Assembly: GCA_001972305.1 (NCBI GenBank)
Contig: BDDD01001970.1
Location: 186,001 to 250,000 of the forward strand
Length of the DNA stretch: 64,000 nucleotides
Source of the DNA: Cephalotus follicularis
Taxonomy: Eukaryota; Streptophyta; Magnoliopsida; Oxalidales; Cephalotaceae
Reading direction: 5' to 3'
Part shown: positions 44,430 through 55,012 of the stretch, piece by piece
Layout: each line of letters starts with the position of its first letter
How positions within the stretch are numbered: position 1 is the first letter of the stretch
The notes under the pieces: model-generated
Databases searched by the model: none
The model's input: the letters and a program-made list of their open reading frames with translations, nothing else
What the model was told of the DNA's origin: nothing
Program-made: the position numbers and the translations under genes

Positions 44430-45703
44430 TGTAGGAAGTCTAGAGGGGGGGTGAATAGACTTTTAAAAATTAACTAGCAAATATACTAGAAACAATTCAC
44501 ACACAATCACACCAATGGGGAAATTTAAAGAGTGCAGGGTTGAGAGAGTTGCAAACAAATATATAGTGGTTCGGCAAACCGCCTACGTCCACTCCCCAAG
44601 GCCCCCCCTTGAGTATTTCACTATGTATGCCCCAAACCGAGCTTGAAACTCCAACCGAGCTTCAACGACTTTCGCTCCAACCAAGCAAATACAAGTTTGC
44701 TCCAACCGAGCAATACAAGAGACAACCTCTCTTGTTTATAAGTGAATGAAAATGTTTGAATGATTTACAAATTCACAACGAATTTGTTTACAATTTGGCT
44801 CAAATCTCACAAAGCTCTTAGTGATAGAAAATGTAAAATATAAAGGCTTTGTAATGTGTGGGATTGCTTTGATATGATCTCTTATGGTGTTTTGGAAGCT
44901 TAGAAGTTAGCTTGATGTGCCTTGAATGTATTTTCACTTTGATTGCAAGATCACTTGTGCAAAAGCTCCATTTTGGCTTATATACTTGTGCTTCCAACGG
45001 ATCTATTTGTTAAAGTTCTGTTACAATCCACTCGGCTGGATTTCTTGGGCAGTCAGCTGGAATTGATGGCGCGTATTTCAAATATAGCTGTTGGTGAAGG
45101 GCAGTCGGCTGCTTCCTCTGGGCAGTCGGCTAGTGGAGCCTGGCAGTCGGCTGGTGCTCTGTTCCAGTCAGCTGGTTGAGGTGAATTGGACTTTTGAAAA
45201 CCTACTACCAAATGTTGCACAATTGGTGACAGTCGGCTGGAAATGTTAGCAGTCGATTGGTGACCCCTAGCAGTCGACTGGTGCCCTGCTTCAGTCGGCT
45301 GGATGAGGTGTTATGAAGTTCCAAAAGCTACTGCCTGAATTTTTCACCCTTGGAAGTCGACTGGACCTCCTTGGCAGTCGGCTATCTTGTCCTGGCAGTT
45401 GACTGCTCCCCTGTGGCAGTCGGCTGGATGAAGTGTACCTGCAGTTCCTGGAGCTCCTTCAAGAACCAGTCGGTTGTTTAATCAAAACAGTCGACTACTC
45501 AACAATGGCAGTCGGCTGCCCAACCTAGGCAGTCGGCTGGATTGCCCTGTATCTGCAGAAATAGCCTTTTGCACACTTTGGACATAAAATCAAGTGAGTA
45601 TATGAATTGATAGTTCAGAGAATTATGCATACAAGTATTATATGTTTTTTAATCATCAAAATAACACATGTTGAGACAATTAACGGGGTGACAAAGGCCA
45701 ACA
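44430..45703 (-). repeat. Copia LTR (3' LTR on the minus strand)
   Basis: On the plus strand it runs from TGTAGGAAGTC to GGCCAACA. Between 45027 and 45545 it has about 18 copies of CAGTCGGCTG, CAGTCGACTG and close variants. Confidence 0.9.
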
Positions 45704-45718
45704 ATCTCCCCCTTTTTG
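45704..45718 (-). promoter_or_regulatory. Polypurine tract of the copia element
   Basis: CAAAAAGGGGGAGAT directly before the LTR start on the minus strand. Further purine tracts on the same strand lie at about 45917-45930, 45955-45967 and 45991-46001. Confidence 0.7.
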
Positions 45719-46220
45719 ATGATTGACAAAACATACACATTTTTGCATAATTTTTGACAAACACAACACTTTTAACCTTCAAAGTTCAATATTATCACCT
45801 CTGTCATAACCATTGCATGTGATAGCATAGGGCATATCACAACACACTTGCACATCACTAGAAATCATAAAATTTCATTTCTATTCATAAACATTATGCA
45901 ATGCAACAACTTACATCTCTCCCCCTTTTTGTCAAACAACAAAAAGTTAAACGGAAGCTCCCCCTCAACCAAAGCATGTGATTGAAGAGCTCCCCCTCAA
46001 CATATGCATACATATTTAATTAAACGAAAGTGAATAGCAATAATGTACAAGCAATAACATATAAGCTGAACACATTTTCATTTAACAAAAAAAGTGGCAA
46101 TTACATTCATAAACTAACTTAAATTGTCTTTTGCAAAACACATCCCATAAACAACCGAATAAGTACATTACATATTCAAGTTCAAAAATACAAGAAAAAC
46201 ATGTGATGCAACAATGTAGC

Positions 46221-47330
46221 TTAAGATGATCCAGGAGGAGGATTTTGAGGAAAAGCATTTTGGAACATCTGGATAAGAGTGGCTTGACCTTCATAGATTT
46301 GGTCCACTCTTCCTCTAAGGTAATCAATGTCTGCTTGAGCCAAATCCATCCTAGCCTGAAGAGACTCCAGAGTAGGTCTGCTGCTGCTGCTGGCACCAAC
46401 GTTTGCTCTCATCTCAAACTGTTGAGCATCATCCTCTTCTTCCTCATCATCCCCATCAATGCCAGCTCTCACATTAGCCGGTTCCCTTACTTATTCTCTT
46501 CCCCCAGCCTGTTGCTTCACCCACATGCCATTCTCAAATCTAATATTGCAACTTCTAAGCCCGGCCTTTTTTATTAGTTGCTTATGGGATGGTTTAACCG
46601 TATGCTCATCATCGAGTATGTCAAGATTTAGGGATGCTAGGATCTTACTTATGAGCATTGGGTAAGGAATGTGGTTGGGTCTAGACAACATATGATTAAT
46701 GATTAGGTATGGAAGATTCACAAGAGACCCATTTTTGATGCAAGCGACGAGTTTTAGGTCTCGCTCGGAAGGAAGAGTGTGCGAGCCTTCTCTAGCTAAG
46801 AGTGTGTTTGTGACAAGCAATAGGAGAATGCGGGTTGCTATAGGTAAATGGCTACTAGTTACGGTCATGATTGGGTTAAAGTCGGGGCGTTCCAAGCAAA
46901 TGCCAATTGCTTCCAATTTCTCAACATCATTAAAGTGTGTAATACCGGAATTGGGAATACCTAGGGTTTGGGCAATGAGCTCGGGAGTTATGGACACCGG
47001 ATTACCTAAGATAAAGGAATTGGCTACACAGGTTGTAGAATTATCAAGATTGGCATAAAAGAGTTTGACAAGCCTAGGGTATATGGTGTGTGATGAGCAT
47101 AAATAATCAAACCATCCCATTCCCTATAACAAAGACTTAATAATTACAATATTACTAAATAAAATATCACTAGCAAGCCATTTTTCATTGTGCAATTTAA
47201 CAAAATTAATGACGGAGTGATACCTAGTCTCTTTCTCCTTGGAGAGAAAGAGTTCATTATCGTAGTCAATTATGCCTTGAGATGCCCGTGGTTGCCTTGT
47301 TGCTACGCTCTTTCGTCTCTTGGAAGCCAT
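46221..47330 (-). pseudogene. Third ORF of the copia element (putative plant transposon protein domain)
   Basis: One frame of about 369 codons runs from ATG 47330 to stop 46221, interrupted only by TAG after SLL (47121-47123) and TAA after AGGRE (about 46488). The core reads YPRLVKLFYANLDN and VSITPELIAQTLGIP, features of the putative plant transposon protein family seen in extra ORFs of plant retroelements. The N-terminus is basic (MASKRRKS). After an acidic stretch (GDDEEEEDD) the C-terminus is a likely coiled coil (LESLQARMDLAQADIDYLRG). It lies after pol, where SIRE elements carry an envelope-like ORF. Its role is unknown, and no membrane segment is obvious here. Confidence 0.7.
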
Positions 47331-47745
47331 TTGGATCGAGTGCAGGTTGATTTTAGGGAGAGTTAGGGTTTTAGGGCTGTTTTAGAGTGAGAGGGAGTAA
47401 AGAAAAAGAGGGACAATCGGGTTTTTAAAACCTGATTCCCGAGCTTCCAATCGACTGGGCTATATTGGCCATTCGGCTAGATGTTAGGCAGTCGACTGGA
47501 CAATGAGTCCAGTAGGCTGGTTTTTGCAAAATTTGAAAAGTGCAAAAAATTGACCATCCCTTTGATTTTCAAACCTTTAGTTAGCTATTATGGACTAATA
47601 GTAACTTAGGTACATGAGCAATTTGATGTAATTGAGTTAAAAACTCAATGTTTAATGCATGATGAATTTTGAAAAACATTTTTCATACTAATTCACACAA
47701 CATTTAGCAAAGCATTACACATGTGCATAAAATGAGATTCAAGAG
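47331..47745 (-). other. Non-coding spacer between pol tail and third ORF
   Basis: About 415 bases. It holds four more CAGTCGACTG-like words at 47450-47520, just upstream of the third ORF. No open frame of interest. Confidence 0.5.
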
Positions 47746-47749
47746 GGAT

Positions 47750-47965
47750 TTTGCATACCTAGCTCCCTTCGTAATGTGCAGAACCTCTCATTGTCCAAAG
47801 GCTTTGTAAAAATATCTGCAACTTGATTCAAGGTGTCAATATATTCAAGAAAAATATCTCCTTTTTCAACATGATCTCTAAGAAAATGATGTCTTATTTC
47901 AATATGTTTAGACTTAGAGTGTTAAACAGGATTTTTACTTAAATTAATAGCACTAGTATTATCAC
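47750..47965 (-). pseudogene. Copia RNase H C-terminal remnant
   Basis: On the minus strand the frame reads CDNTSAINLSKNPV, a stop, then KHIEIRHHFLRDHVEKGD and QVADIFTKPL, the end of copia RNase H. It is fused almost directly to integrase, so the integrase C-terminus, the whole RT and most of RNase H are deleted. Confidence 0.8.
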
Positions 47966-49018
47966 ACTTAAAATTGACCGAATCATTACTCTATTTATTA
48001 TATAGCAAGCGGTGTTCACGGCTTCGGCCCAAATATATTTTGGCAAATTATTTTCACAAAGCATGGTTCTCCCCATTTGTTCTAGAGTTCTATTCCTCCT
48101 TTCAACAACACCATTTTGTTGAGGAGTTCTAGGAGCCGAGAAGTTATGGTGAATACCAAGTTCATCACAAAAATTTTCAAAATCATGGTTTTCAAATTTT
48201 TTACCGTGATCACTACGAATGCTTATAATAGATAGACTCTTTTCATTTTGAATACGTCTACCAAATTTAACGAAGGAATCTAAAGCATCACTCTTTAAAG
48301 CTAAGAAAATAACCCAAGTAAATCTAGAATAATCATCTACAATAACTAGGCCATATTGTTTTCCACCAATGCTTAGAGTTCTTGTTGGTCTAAACAATTC
48401 AATGTGTAAGAGTTGTAAATTTCTAGTGGTTGAAACAACATTTTTGGCTTTAAAGGAAGTTCTTGTTTGTTTGCCTTGTGCACAAGCATCACATAGTTTA
48501 TCATTTTCAAATTTCATTTTAGGCAAACCAATGACTAAATCTTTTCTAAAAAGTTTAGCAAGAACATCCATGCTAGCATGGCCTAACCTTTTATGCCAAA
48601 GCCATTTATCATTTGTATTAGCATTAAAACACACATCTTTGGAAAATATTTCCTTTAAATAAACAACATACACATTTCCTTGCCTATGACCAACAAACTT
48701 TACATCATTGGTGCTAATATCAATTATGTGATAAAAAGAGGATTCAAAGTTAATCTTATATCCTTTATCACACAATTGGCTAACACTAAGCAAATTATGC
48801 TTAAGGCCTACAACATAAGAAACATTTTCAATCAAAGTATTGAATTTGTTACCTATAGAGCCAATGCCAACAATTTTGGCTTTGTTGTTATCTCCAAAGG
48901 TGACCTTTCCTCCATCAACTTCTTTAAGATCAATGAAGAGGCTTTTGTCACCGGTCTTGTGCTTTGAGCACCCGCTATCCACGTACAAAGGTTCTTCCTC
49001 CTTGTGGTTTGCTCCCAA
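47939..49018 (-). pseudogene. Copia protease-like and integrase part of pol
   Basis: Residues 11-20 hold the protease motif YVDSGCSKH. The pre-integrase zinc finger WHKRLGH...CDACAQGK is near residues 142-185. In the core, the first catalytic site reads LHIELF where the family usually has LHMDLF, so Asp is replaced by Glu. The second (RSDHGKKFEN) and third (QNGVVERRNRTL) sites are present. The frame ends in junk after ACYIINR at the deletion. A frameshift at a G-run near 49025 separates it from the upstream gag frame. Confidence 0.85.
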
Positions 49019-49098
49019 ACATTGTTCCCCCCTACAAAAACTTTAATTGATTTTGATCTTGGTACCCATTGTTTATTGGGTCCTTTAATGTTACATGT

Positions 49099-50754
49099 TT
49101 ATATTATTGTTCCTTTTGGAACCCAAACTTGTCTAAGTGTGATAGCATTAGGAGAAGGTCTAGTATGAGAATGAAGATTAGCAATCCTTTTAAAACATTT
49201 ATTCATAACATGTCCTACCTTATGGCAATATGTACAATGAGGTCTTGTTTTAGTGTTCTTTAATTTAGCCTTAACCTCTAAGGGAGCATAGCCTATACCG
49301 GTTTTATCTAGGTACGATCTTTGACTAGCTAGCATTTCCTCTAATTTCTTGCTACCTAGTGTGAATTTGCTAAAGAATTTTTCTAGGTTCACATTCTTTT
49401 CTTTGAGGGATTCTACTTCCTTCTCTAGAGCAATGTCATTACATGAAGTATGTTTGACTACGTGATCAATCTTTTTAGCAAGTTCATGTTCCAAGATACC
49501 TATATCATTTTTTAAATGCTCATTTTCAATTACTAGTAAATCCTTTTCTTTTTCAATATTAGTCATATTTTTCTTTAGTGATGAACATTGAGAGCATTTA
49601 TTTTTAAATTCTACAAGTAATTCATCGAAGGCAAATTGTAATTCACCAAAAGTATAGGAATCATCTACCTCATTGTCACTTTCCTCATCATCACTCAATG
49701 CCATGAAACAAAGGTTTGCAACTTGCTCGGTGACTTCATTATCGGAAGATTCATCATCACTTAGGTGCCATGCTTTGAGAGCTTTCTTCTTGAAGAGCTT
49801 CTTCTTCTTTAATTGAGGACAATCCACCTTGATATGTCCCGGTTTGTTGCATTTAAAGCATGTGGGAGGATCCATTTTGCTTCCCTCTCCCTTGTTGAGG
49901 TTCTTCTTTTGAAATCTTCTAACTTTATTCATCCTTGCGAATTTTGTGAATCATTTCGCAAAGAGAACATAGTCTTCTTCTTCTAGCTCCTCCTCACTTG
50001 AGATTTCTTCTTTATGAGTGCTTTTGAGAGCAATGTCCTTCCTTCTTTCTTCTTGCGGCTTTTTCTTCACAAGGTTGGTGGATCTCTTGTTTAGCTTTAC
50101 CTCATGAGTCATGAGGGAGCCAAGTAATTCTTCAATTTCCATAACCTTTAGGTCTTTCGACTCTTCGATTGCCGTGACCTTTGGTTCCCATTCATCGTTG
50201 AGACACCCTAGCAATTTCCTAACAAGTTCATCCTTTCCAAAGACCTTGCCAAGACCAAGTAGAGCATTAGTAATATCAAGCAACCGGTTATATAAATTCT
50301 TGATAGATTCATTAGGTTGCATTTTAAACAATTCATAGTCTCTATTCAACAAGGCAAGTTTGGCATTTTTGACTTGCTCGGTACCCTGATGGGTGAGGAT
50401 GAGCAATTTCCATACATCATGTACGGAGGTGCATCTCCTAACGAGATTGTATTCGGTCTTATGTAAAGACACGAGCAATATATTTAGAGCCTTATTATCT
50501 ATGGTTAATTTCTTAAAATCGTCATCATCCCATTCGTCTTCCGATTTGGCAACACATTCATTTTTATCATTGATTTTCATGGGGATGTGAGGGCCATTTT
50601 TTACACTAAGCTAATTCTTAAAGTCTCTAGACTTAAGGTAAATTTCCATACGACTTTTCCAATAGGGAAAATCGTCACCACTAAAAAACGGTACCTTAAA
50701 TTCCTAGACATCGTCATGGTTTCTAGTTTGGTTGTTTATGCTAGTGGATGCCAT
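49099..50754 (-). pseudogene. Copia gag
   Basis: The ATG is at 50754 (MASTSINNQTRNHDD). Two TAG codons interrupt the first 60 codons, and a TGA lies near 49950. The UBN2-type gag domain contains LNILLVSLHKTEYNLVRRC and NESIKNLYNRLLDI. The CCHC knuckle CFKCNKPGHIKVDC lies near 49855. A long coiled-coil region follows, then a second CHCC-like knuckle CTYCHKVGHVMNKC near 49215. The frame ends at 49099 close to the pol frameshift. Confidence 0.85.
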
Positions 50755-50796
50755 GATCTTTTACTCAAGATGTTAATCTTCTAAAATAAGCACACA

Positions 50797-50811
50797 ATCT
50801 CTGATACCAAT
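50797..50811 (-). promoter_or_regulatory. Copia primer-binding site
   Basis: On the minus strand TTGGTATCAGAGATT follows the LTR end CTTCCTACA. This is the initiator-Met type. Confidence 0.75.
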
Positions 50812-52085
50812 TGTAGGAAGTCTAGAGGGGGGGTGAATAGACTTTTAAAAATTAACTAGCAAATATACTAGAAACAATTCACACAAAATCACACCAATGT
50901 AGAAATTTAAAGAGTGTAGGGTTGAGAGAGTTACAAACAAATGTATAGTGGTTCGGCAAACCACCTACGTCCACTCCCCAAGGCCTCCCCTTGAGTATTT
51001 CACTATGTATGCCCCAATCCGGGCTTGAAACTCCAACCGAGCTTCAACGACTTTCGCTCCAACCAAGCGAATGCAAGTTTGCTCCAACCGAGCAATACAA
51101 GAGACAACCTCTCTTGTTTATAAGTGAATGAAAATGTTTGAATGATTTACAAATTCACAAAGAATTTGTTTACAATTTGGCTCAAATCTCACAAAGCTCT
51201 TAGTGATAGAAAATGTAAAATATAAAGGCTTTGTAATGTGTGGGATTGCTTTGATATGATCTCTTATGGTGTTTTGGAAGCTTAGAAGTTAGCTTGATGT
51301 GCCTTGAATGTATTTTCACTTTGATTGCAAGATCACTTGTGCAAAAGCTCCATTTTGGCTTATATACTTGTGCTTCCAATGGATCTATATTTTAAAGTTT
51401 TGTTACAATCCAGTCGATTGGATTTCTTGGGCAGACAGCTGGAATTGATGGTGCGTATTTCAAATATAGCCGTTGGTGAAGGGCAGTCGGCTGCTTCCTC
51501 TGGGCAGTCGGCTGGTGGAGCCTGGCAGTCGGCTGGTGCTCTGTTCCAGTCAGCTGGTTGAGGTAAATTGGACTTTTGAAAACCTACTGCCAAATGTTGC
51601 ACAATTGGTGACTGTCGGGTGGAAATGTTGGCAGTCGACTGGTGACCCCTGGCAGTCGACTGGTGCCCTGCTTCAGTCGGCTAGATAAGGTGTTGTGAAG
51701 TTCCAAAAGCTACTGCCTGAATTTTGCACCCTTGGCAGTCGATTGGACCTCCTTGGCAGTCGGCTGTCTTGTCCTGGCAGTCGACTGCTCCCCTGTGGCA
51801 GTCGGCTGGATGAAGTGTACCTGCAGTTCCTGGAGCTCCTTTAAGAACCAGTCGGCTGTTTAATCAAAACAGTCGACTACTCAACCATGGCAGTTGGCTG
51901 CCCAACCTAGGCAGTCGGCTGGATTGCTCTGTATCTGCAGAAATAGCCTTTTGCACTCTTTGGACATAAAATCAAGTGAGTATATGAATTGATAGTTCAG
52001 AGAATTATGCATACAAGTATTATATGTTTGTTAATCATCGAAATAACACATGTTGAGACAATTAACGGGGTGGCAAAGGCGAGCA
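50812..52085 (-). repeat. Copia LTR (5' LTR on the minus strand)
   Basis: Same length as 44430-45703, with a few percent differences. The repeated CAGTCGGCTG/CAGTCGACTG words occupy 51410-51925. Confidence 0.9.
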
Positions 52086-52950
52086 GAAGGAGGTCGAATT
52101 CCTCAGTTTAGTGCAAGGCAGCATAACTGTGCCTCAATATGAAGCTAAATTTATTGAATTGGCAAGGTTTTCTCCTCATGTGGTTAGTACAGAGGCAAGA
52201 AAAGCTAAGAAGTTTCTGAGTGGACTCAGACCAGACATCAGGCAGAGATTGGTATTGTTGCGATCGAGATCCTTCTATGAGTTGGCTTGCAGAGCTAGAG
52301 AGCTTAAGTCGGTGGCTAAAGATTTGTACCACTTGAGGATTCAAGCTGGTAGCAGTAGGCCTGCTTCAGTAGATTGGTAGTCAGGGAGGAGTTCTGGGAA
52401 CAGTAACAAATCCCAGAGATCCAGGAATAGTAGCCCGAGTCAGGGCGGATCCCCTCAGGCTATTGGTAGCCCACCCAGTTTTGCAGGTCAAAGAGGGCAG
52501 TTTAGAGGTTCGCCACAGAGGAGAAGAGGACAGGACTCCCGTCAGAGGGAACAGAGGAGGACTGCTACTCGAGGAGGTCGTTCCAAACTCTCCAGTAGTG
52601 GTGGTCTAGCTTCTTTTTATCCGTGCATGTATTATTAGCGCACAAATCATGCTTCAGATGATTGTTGGTAGAAGACTAGTAAGTGCATAGTTTGTGGAGC
52701 TATGGATCATATGGCTGCAGAGTGTCCTCATAGCAGGTATGGTTAAGGGAACCAGCCAGGACAGAGTTTGGCCTAATCTTAGGAAGGTTCCCAACAAGTC
52801 CGTGGTTCTGTACAACAATACCAGGGTCGTCTGTGCACCAGTGCACCTTCTACAATAAGGAGAGATTGTGGTAAACAGCCTATGGGATCGGCGCCAAGTA
52901 TGGATTAGAGTTATGCCACGGATCAGAGTGGCACAGTGGAAGCGTGGTGG
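52086..52950 (+). pseudogene. Chromovirus gag, C-terminal part
   Basis: The frame resumes with QKEVEFLSLV and VPQYEAKFIELARFSPHVV, then FLSGLRPDIRQRL. TAG follows at 52378. A basic, Ser/Gly/Arg-rich linker leads to the CCHC-like knuckle CIVCGAMDHMAAEC (about 52685-52730). Several later stops follow. The stretch ends at the internal deletion. Confidence 0.8.
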
Positions 52951-52954
52951 GTCC

Positions 52955-53151
52955 ATAACCCACAGGTCCCAAGATATGAGGACGAATATGAGCTTTGAAG
53001 AAACACCTATCCAATCCTTTATCGCTGAGTCAAACAGTTAAGAAACAAGACCATTCCATTGTTGACAATGTTATGACAGTACCATTGGCTCAAAGAAGCT
53101 ACATGGGAACGTGAGGAAGATGTGAGAGCATTGTATCCTCACTTGTTTTGA
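52955..53151 (+). pseudogene. Chromodomain-like C-terminus of the deleted integrase
   Basis: The frame reads VKQLRNKTIPLL and EATWEREEDVRALYPHLF before TGA 53149-53151, the usual end of chromovirus integrases. TGA and TAG/TGA codons interrupt it three times. It is fused to gag after loss of RT and the integrase core. Confidence 0.8.
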
Positions 53152-53194
53152 CCTTAGGGAATCTCGAGATGAGATTTCTTTAAGGAGGGGAGGA

Positions 53195-54092
53195 TGTAAG
53201 CCCTGAGTCTTGTACTAACTGTTTGTATTAAATGATATCGTGCGATGTTGTATGATGGCATGACATGTGTATGATGCTATCATATTTTACTTTCTATGGC
53301 TATTTCTGGATAGTGTGGGTTCAATAGAACCAAAAATGGTAGTTTTGAGATTTTCACCCAAAAGAAGTCTCTATATATAGACAGTTCAGCTTCTCATGGA
53401 CGCTTCATCTCTCATTTCCCATTCACTCTCATTCTCTCGCCTCTTGTTCTAGAGAGACAGTGAGAAAGTGAGTTAGAGAGAGAAAGCTCGGATTGGACTA
53501 AGGAATGAGTTGTTGGACTCGTGGCAGAGCATAAAACCTGAAGGAGGGATCAAATCTAGGATTCAATCGCCATTTCTTCCAGATCTGCAAACCCAACTGT
53601 TATCGAGGTAGGTTCTACATATATGCTTTAAACTCGTGCATATTACTGACTTGTATGAATTGTGCTGTTATGAACTGATAGATAGGGCTAGATGATTATA
53701 GCTATGATTGCTGACCCATTCTCAAAATGGGCACAACAATTAGGGGCAAGTACAGATGATGCATTGAAGTGACCAGATGGGCCGGATCGTAGAGCAAGGC
53801 TTCATTAACAGTGTAGTTCCAACTGACCTACCTTGTATAAGAATGATTAATGTATAAGAATGATTGTATATCAGTTATGTTGACCTGACAGCTTGTGGCA
53901 ATGCTTTAGATTTCAGATTCTGATGTATAATTTGGGTTTATCAACGCGAGATATTGAATGGTTATTCCACATGCATGATATTGTATTGCAGTTTTAAATT
54001 TATAGCACATTTTGGATGATGATGATTGATTTGTATGGACGACATGTCACATGTCAGGCCGTGGGGTCCTCCTCATGGTTCGAGTCGTGACA
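53195..54092 (+). repeat. 3' LTR of the chromovirus-type element
   Basis: Starts TGTAAGCCCTGAG after the polypurine tract AAGGAGGGGAGGA and ends GTCGTGACA. It differs from the 5' LTR by scattered substitutions and small indels. Confidence 0.9.
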
Positions 54093-54300
54093 CGCTGGGT
54101 CAAAATTTGGAGTTCTTGCTTGTTCTTCAGCATCCTTTTTTTTTTAATCTTGAATCCTCAGAAAAAGTAAGTGATTTTCTTACACTTCTTTTTGGTCCTT
54201 AATTCGATTCTCCTAGTTGTAGTTTGTGTTTACAGACCCCTACTCTGATGATTTTGGATAAGGTTGTTTACCTGATAATCTGGCTATTGTCTATAGGGCA
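54093..54300. other. Short flank before the transposon ORF fragment
   Basis: AT-rich sequence with no supported feature. Confidence 0.4.
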
Positions 54301-55012
54301 ATGGCTATTGCCTATACGGAAGCCATTACTGAATCGGATGCTCTTTATATACGAAGTAGCCCTGACGATGATGCGTTAGATGACCTTAAAGTGAAATATC
54401 GAATTCCTGAGAGTATTAAACTATTTATCGAGACAATCACAAGGAGAGCAGGTCTTAGGACTGACAAGTTGTGTGTATATTCGGATAGCCTTGAGGCTAG
54501 GCTTTGACTCCATTTTCACCCTTTTATTGTTAAGGTCTTAAGATATTACCTAGTGAATCCTGCTCAAATTATTCCTAACTCTTAGCGCCTTATTATTGGT
54601 TTTGGGACCCACATTCGCGCCTTTGGTCATATCCCAACACTTAATCTTTTTAGGAAATGTTTTGTCATGAAGAGTCATCCTAGGAGCTTCATGTTTAGCC
54701 ATCAAGCAAACGTGAAAATTATTGGGGGTTGTTTTCTTCCATTCATGGTTGGAAGGACAAGTTCTTTTTTGCGGAAAAAGAGGGAGGTTGGGAGTACAAT
54801 ACCCTCTTGAGTGATTATAGGGTATCAATGAATGATCATCCTATACTGTCTTTGAATGAAAAAGTAGCTTATGTAGCTCTGGTAAGAGATGCACCTTTTA
54901 TGTTTAGCGTTCCGACTTTTGAGTTATCCGAGATTGTGCCTCATAATAATGATAAATTGTCTCCTATTGTGGTTATTTTTTCATTTTTGACACATGATTT
55001 TATCCGATCTCG
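54301..55012 (+). pseudogene. Fragment of a putative gypsy-type transposon ORF
   Basis: The frame has stops but reads HFHPFIVKVLRYYLVNPAQ, then RLIIGFGTHIRAFGHIPTL, then WKDKFFFAEKEGGWEY. This is the pattern of the plant putative gypsy-type transposon family (HPF..Y, PAQL..NSW, W...FFF). It is cut at the right by the LTR at 55013. No other part of its element is recognised. Confidence 0.6.

Larger units (their letters stand above)
44430..52085 (-). mobile_element. SIRE-like Ty1/copia element, RT-deleted, with a third ORF
   Basis: Two 1274-base LTRs bound it. On the minus strand the order is LTR, primer-binding site, gag, protease-like, integrase, a short RNase H tail, a third ORF, polypurine tract, LTR. 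It sits inside a gypsy gag. No clean target duplication is seen (GATGT before, GAAGG after), because the right end GAGCA differs from the expected CAACA. Confidence 0.85.
42797..54092 (+). mobile_element. Chromovirus-type Ty3/gypsy element, internally deleted, hosting a nested copia
   Basis: Two 898-base LTRs flank it, with TGCTG (42792-42796) before and CGCTG (54093-54097) after. It holds a primer-binding site, gag with a CCHC knuckle, and a C-terminal chromodomain-like tail. Protease, RT, RNase H and most of integrase are gone (deletion near 52900-52950). Gag is split at 44430 by a minus-strand copia. Confidence 0.85.

Noticed and set aside
44943-45179. Open frame with repeated QSAG peptides, also at 51325-51561
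   Set aside because: It is the translation of the CAGTCGGCTG word array in the LTR, with no independent support as protein.
46245-46577. Plus-strand open frame opposite the third ORF
   Set aside because: The minus-strand frame has the recognisable domain and coiled coil; the plus-strand frame is its shadow.
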